Under the pieces are notes generated by a model. It saw only the letters and a program-made list of their open reading frames with translations, did no database searches and was not told the origin of the DNA. Of a DNA stretch of 8,799 nucleotides, positions 6,195-8,799 are shown in pieces (positions within the stretch are counted from its first letter, which is position 1; the number at the start of each line of letters is the position of its first letter). Location of the stretch: contig CALMDN010000251.1 of NCBI GenBank assembly GCA_937864935.1, positions 1 through 8,799 of the forward strand, in the 5' to 3' direction. The translations under genes were made by a program, and so were the position numbers. Source of the stretch: an uncultured Bacteroidales bacterium. GTDB lineage: Bacteria > Bacteroidota > Bacteroidia > Bacteroidales > Lentimicrobiaceae.

Positions 6195-7130
6195 CTATTT
6201 TACTATGGTTCTGAAAAAATCAATGGTTTTGATCAGACCTTCTTCGAGTTCAATTTTTGGTTCCCATCCCAATTTGCTCTTTGCCAGCGATATATCTGGC
6301 TTTCGTTGCTTTGTATCATCGTATGGGAGCGGTTTGCGGATAATCTGTGATTTTGAACCGGTTAGCCTGATTACTTTTTCTGCCAGTTCAAGTATGGTAA
6401 ATTCATGGGGGTTTCCAACGTTTACCGGCCCTGTGAAATCATCACCCGTGTTCATCAGTCTGATCATGCCGTCGAGCAGATCTGAATAATAGCAGAAACT
6501 TCTGGTCTGGCTTCCATCTCCATAAACGGTGATATCCTTGCCCTGAAGTGCCTGAACAATGAAATTGGAGACTACCCGTCCGTCATTGGGATGCATGCGG
6601 GGGCCATAGGTGTTGAATATCCTGATAATCTTGATTCTGACCTTGTTTTGTTTGTGGTAATTTACAAACAGGGTTTCTGCAGCACGCTTTCCTTCGTCAT
6701 AACATGCCCTTTCTCCAATCGGGTTAACATGTCCCCAGTAACTTTCGGTTTGCGGGTGAATCTGAGGATCCCCATATACCTCACTGGTCGAAGCCTGGAG
6801 AATTTTGGCTTTGATCCGTTTTGCAAGGCCCAGCATATTTACAGCGCCAAGTACCGATGTTTTTACGGTCTTAATGGGATTGTACTGATAATGCACCGGA
6901 GATGCCGGGCAAGCCAGGTTATAAATTTCATCAACTTCAATGAAGAAGGGCATGGTAACATCGTGGCGGATTAACTCAAAGTAGGGATTGTCCAGCAAAT
7001 GCACAACGTTGGTCTTTTGTCCGGTAAAGTAATTGTCGAGGCATACCACCTCATTGCCTTCATTCAGCAAACGTTCGCACAAATGTGAGCCCAGGAATCC
7101 GGCACCGCCTGTAACCAGTATCTTTTTCAT
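6195..7130 (-). CDS. uxs: UDP-glucuronate decarboxylase (UDP-xylose synthase)
   Basis: NAD-dependent extended short-chain dehydrogenase converting UDP-glucuronate to UDP-xylose and CO2 through a 4-keto intermediate, in the cytoplasm. The 311 residues fit the soluble bacterial form, which lacks the N-terminal membrane anchor of animal enzymes. Motifs: [11 protein letters not shown] (7-17, NAD binding), [14 protein letters not shown] (72-85, characteristic of this family), STSEVYGD (114-121) with Glu117, and YDEGK (Tyr144, Lys148). Glu117 and Tyr144 are 27 residues apart, as are the catalytic Glu and Tyr in human UXS1. [14 protein letters not shown] follows, as in family members. It lies directly downstream of ugd, which makes its substrate, but an intrinsic terminator separates the two. 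rfbD begins three bases after its stop. Confidence 0.94.
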   Translation of the reverse strand: MKKILVTGGAGFLGSHLCERLLNEGNEVVCLDNYFTGQKTNVVHLLDNPYFELIRHDVTMPFFIEVDEIYNLACPASPVHYQYNPIKTVKTSVLGAVNMLGLAKRIKAKILQASTSEVYGDPQIHPQTESYWGHVNPIGERACYDEGKRAAETLFVNYHKQNKVRIKIIRIFNTYGPRMHPNDGRVVSNFIVQALQGKDITVYGDGSQTRSFCYYSDLLDGMIRLMNTGDDFTGPVNVGNPHEFTILELAEKVIRLTGSKSQIIRKPLPYDDTKQRKPDISLAKSKLGWEPKIELEEGLIKTIDFFRTIVK

Positions 7131-7161
7131 TGTCAGTGTTTTATATCTGTAATATTTTATT

Positions 7162-7205
7162 AAAAACCGGAATCAGCATATGCGTGAACGACAGGCTGAT
7201 TCCGG
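7162..7205 (-). terminator. Intrinsic terminator after ugd, inside the ugd-uxs pair
   Basis: On the minus strand CCGGAATCAGC and GCTGATTCCGG form a perfect 11-bp stem (7195-7205 with 7167-7177) around a 17-base loop, followed at once by TTTTT (7166-7162). It begins 20 bases after the ugd stop and ends about 31 bases before the uxs start. The large loop may lower its efficiency, so it could act as a partial terminator that sets the ratio of ugd to uxs message. Confidence 0.8.
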
Positions 7206-7224
7206 CAGGGGTTTAAGATTTGTT

Positions 7225-8550
7225 TTATGACTTTGTATTTACTCCGATGCAGAAGTAGTCGTAACCGCTGTTGATCACTTCTTTGCGGTCATAGATGTTA
7301 CGTCCATCGAACACTACAGGTTTCTTGATCAGTTTCTTGATCACATTCCAGTTCGGGAAGCGGAATTCGGTCCATTCGGTGAGCAACATGATGGCATCGG
7401 CATCCATTGCTGCCTCGTATTGATCTTTACAATACTCTATTTTATCACCGATACGACGGTGGGTTTCTTCCATGGCCACCGGATCATATGCCTTTACCTT
7501 GCATCCCTGAGCCAGCAGTTTTTCAATGATGATAAGTGCCGGAGCTTCGCGCATATCGTCGGTTTGCGGCTTGAACGACAATCCCCAAAGAGCTACCGTA
7601 AGGCCTTTTACATTGCCGTCATAGTAGTTCATAAATTTATTGAAGAGGATGGATTTCTGATCATCGTTCACGAATTCAACTGCTTTCAGAATGCGCATCG
7701 GGTACCCAACATTGTCGGCTGTTTTGATCAGGGCCTTAACATCCTTCGGGAAACAGGATCCTCCGTAACCGATACCGGGGTAAATGAATTTGGTCCCGAT
7801 TCTTGAATCACTTCCGATTCCTTTGCGCACCATATTGACATCAGCACCGACGATCTCACAAAGATTGGCTATGTCGTTGATGAAGCTGATTTTGGTTGCA
7901 AGCATTGAGTTCGCAGCATACTTGGTCATTTCAGCTGAAGGAACATCCATAAAGATTACCGGGTGCCCGTTCAGGGTGAATGGTTTGTAGAGCCTCGACA
8001 TGATCTCCTCGGCTTTTTCTGATTCAACCCCTACAACAATTCTGTCGGGTTTCATAAAGTCGCTGATGGCGTCGCCTTCTTTCAGGAATTCGGGGTTGGA
8101 GGCAACATCGAATTCAAGGCTCAGGTTGCGCTGATTGAGCTCTTCCTGGATAGCATTGCGGACTTTTTTGGCGGTTCCAACCGGCACAGTACTTTTGGTT
8201 ACAATCAGAATATGACGGTTCATATGCTTGCCAACAGTTCTGGCAACATCAAGTACATATTTCAGGTCAGCACTTCCGTCTTCATCCGGCGGTGTGCCAA
8301 CTGCAATAAAAATAACGTCAGAATCATTCACAACAGATGGCAGATCAGTGGAAAACTGCAGCCTGCCTTTGTCAACATTGCGGCTGATCATTCCATCGAG
8401 ACCTGGTTCATAGATGGGAGAAATCCCTTTGTGAAGGTTTTCAATTTTTTTCACATCAATATCCACACATACGACATCGATGCCAACTTCCGCAAAACAG
8501 GTTCCGGTTACCAGACCAACGTAACCAGTTCCGACAATAGTTATTTTCAT
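7225..8550 (-). CDS. ugd: UDP-glucose 6-dehydrogenase
   Basis: Cytoplasmic enzyme that oxidises UDP-glucose twice with NAD to UDP-glucuronate, precursor of UDP-xylose and of acidic capsule sugars. The 441 residues show the three-part architecture of the UDP-glucose/GDP-mannose dehydrogenases: N-terminal Rossmann domain with GTGYVG (7-12), STVPVGT (120-126), NPEFLKEG (152-159), the central helix with Lys210 and Asn214, the catalytic block GYGGSCFPKD (261-270) with Cys266, and a C-terminal domain with LWGLSFKP and FDGRNIYD. The GSCFPKD form and length fit UDP-glucose. It is the first gene of the minus-strand sugar block and has its own -7 box about 37 bases upstream; a hairpin terminator follows. 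Confidence 0.96.
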   Translation of the reverse strand: MKITIVGTGYVGLVTGTCFAEVGIDVVCVDIDVKKIENLHKGISPIYEPGLDGMISRNVDKGRLQFSTDLPSVVNDSDVIFIAVGTPPDEDGSADLKYVLDVARTVGKHMNRHILIVTKSTVPVGTAKKVRNAIQEELNQRNLSLEFDVASNPEFLKEGDAISDFMKPDRIVVGVESEKAEEIMSRLYKPFTLNGHPVIFMDVPSAEMTKYAANSMLATKISFINDIANLCEIVGADVNMVRKGIGSDSRIGTKFIYPGIGYGGSCFPKDVKALIKTADNVGYPMRILKAVEFVNDDQKSILFNKFMNYYDGNVKGLTVALWGLSFKPQTDDMREAPALIIIEKLLAQGCKVKAYDPVAMEETHRRIGDKIEYCKDQYEAAMDADAIMLLTEWTEFRFPNWNVIKKLIKKPVVFDGRNIYDRKEVINSGYDYFCIGVNTKS

Positions 8551-8561
8551 AGGGGTTTTGT

Positions 8562-8585
8562 TATTAAGTTATCAATCACTTAATA
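8562..8585. promoter_or_regulatory. Palindrome in the ugd leader, at the predicted start of transcription
   Basis: TATTAAGT and ACTTAATA form perfect 8-base arms around the 8-base spacer TATCAATC. The repeat abuts the ugd -7 box on one side and ends 11 bases before the start codon on the other, so it covers nearly the whole leader. It could be a repressor operator at the transcription start or an AT-rich stem-loop near the 5' end of the message. No regulator can be named. Confidence 0.35.
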
Positions 8586-8586
8586 G

Positions 8587-8594
8587 CAAAAGTA
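8587..8594 (-). promoter_or_regulatory. ugd promoter -7 box
   Basis: TACTTTTG followed by C on the minus strand, identical in all nine bases to the arcC -7 box. The predicted start near 8583 gives a leader of about 33 bases. I see no TTG at the expected 19-21 base spacing, so the -33 part is missing or degenerate and an activator may be needed. Confidence 0.5.
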
Positions 8595-8715
8595 ATCAAT
8601 AGTAACTTTTTCTGATGTTCTTTGCTGAGAATTGTTTTCACTTCTGCTTCACAGTGATTGGCGCATTACCTGTTTCAATTCAGCATTTATTGCTGATCTC
8701 TCCGGAAGTTAAAAT

Positions 8716-8741
8716 AAAAAAGCCGGTCTTCTGACCGGCTT
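8716..8741 (-). terminator. Intrinsic terminator of the tRNA-Lys transcript
   Basis: On the minus strand AAGCCGGTC, loop AGAA, GACCGGCTT: a 9-bp stem (8733-8741 with 8720-8728) that runs into a T-rich tail. The hairpin starts four bases after the mature 3' end of the tRNA and separates the tRNA transcript from ugd. Confidence 0.88.
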
Positions 8742-8745
8742 AATG

Positions 8746-8799
8746 TGATCCCGCTGGGGCTCGAACCCAGGACCCCATCCTTAAAAGGGATGTGCTCTA
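8746..8799 (-). tRNA. tRNA-Lys (anticodon TTT), 5' end outside the window
   Basis: Partial gene cut by the right edge. Read on the minus strand from the edge: the end of the D arm (TAGAGCA), anticodon stem CATCC/GGATG (8788-8792 with 8776-8780) closing loop CTTTTAA with anticodon TTT at 8785-8783, a five-base variable loop GGGTC, T arm CTGGG/CCCAG around TTCGAGC, the 3' acceptor strand CGGGATC (8753-8747) and discriminator A (8746). CCA is not encoded, so it must be added after transcription. About the first 20 bases (5' acceptor strand and most of the D arm) are missing. Confidence 0.93.

Noticed and set aside
5898..6350. 150-codon plus-strand open frame across the rfbD-uxs junction.
   Set aside because: Antisense to two well-supported genes; the product is Cys/Phe-rich with no family features and no promoter.
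8680..8696. Short inverted repeat TCAGCA-TTTAT-TGCTGA between ugd and the tRNA.
   Set aside because: Six-base arms, no T-run and no relation to a promoter; expected by chance at this frequency.
8746..8799. tRNA-Lys as an attachment site for an integrated element.
   Set aside because: No integrase, direct repeat of the tRNA 3' end or other mobile gene is seen in the window, and the neighbours are ordinary metabolic genes.
1..8799. CRISPR arrays, insertion sequences, tandem repeats, riboswitches and defence systems.
   Set aside because: Reading both strands I found no repeated spacer-like units, transposase motifs, terminal inverted repeats or known leader structures.

Overview
The window reads as ordinary chromosomal DNA of a member of the Bacteroidota. 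Three things point there. The upstream regions carry TAnnTTTG boxes of the Bacteroidota -7 type, twice with a TTG 19 bases further upstream. The genes lack clear Shine-Dalgarno sequences. The proteins (carbamate kinase with ornithine carbamoyltransferase, a long phospho-sugar mutase, a GxxExxY protein beside nucleotide-sugar genes) are a combination common in that phylum. I cannot place it more finely. There are eight protein genes, a partial tRNA-Lys gene and three good intrinsic terminators, and no gene-free stretch longer than 300 bases.

Layout. Positions 47-943 (minus) encode an EamA-type membrane transporter, divergent from an arcC-argF pair at 1124-3106 (plus). The 180-base divergent gap holds a promoter element for each side and two short inverted repeats. 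The arcC-argF unit ends at a hairpin at 3122-3150 that also serves the gene converging on it. From there to the right end everything is on the minus strand. In transcription order: a partial tRNA-Lys (8746-8799) with its own terminator, ugd (8550-7225), a hairpin terminator, uxs (7130-6195), rfbD (6191-5331), a small GxxExxY-family gene overlapping rfbD by 20 bases (5350-4964), and a phospho-sugar mutase with its own promoter (4894-3149).

Function. The minus-strand block makes precursors for surface polysaccharide. The mutase interconverts glucose 6-phosphate and glucose 1-phosphate. After UDP-glucose formation by an enzyme not in the window, Ugd oxidises UDP-glucose to UDP-glucuronate and Uxs decarboxylates that to UDP-xylose. 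RfbD performs the last step of dTDP-L-rhamnose synthesis, its partner enzymes lying elsewhere. The plus-strand pair links citrulline or ornithine, carbamoyl phosphate and ATP, either in catabolism of citrulline or arginine or, for the OTC, in arginine synthesis.

I see no clear new multi-gene system. The items most worth a second look are the GxxExxY protein, whose family-defining Glu and nuclease-like E-x-K lysine both seem to be missing; the apparently leaderless start of the transporter gene; the terminator sitting inside the ugd-uxs pair with no recognisable promoter after it; and palindromes placed at promoter or leader positions of the transporter, arcC and ugd genes.
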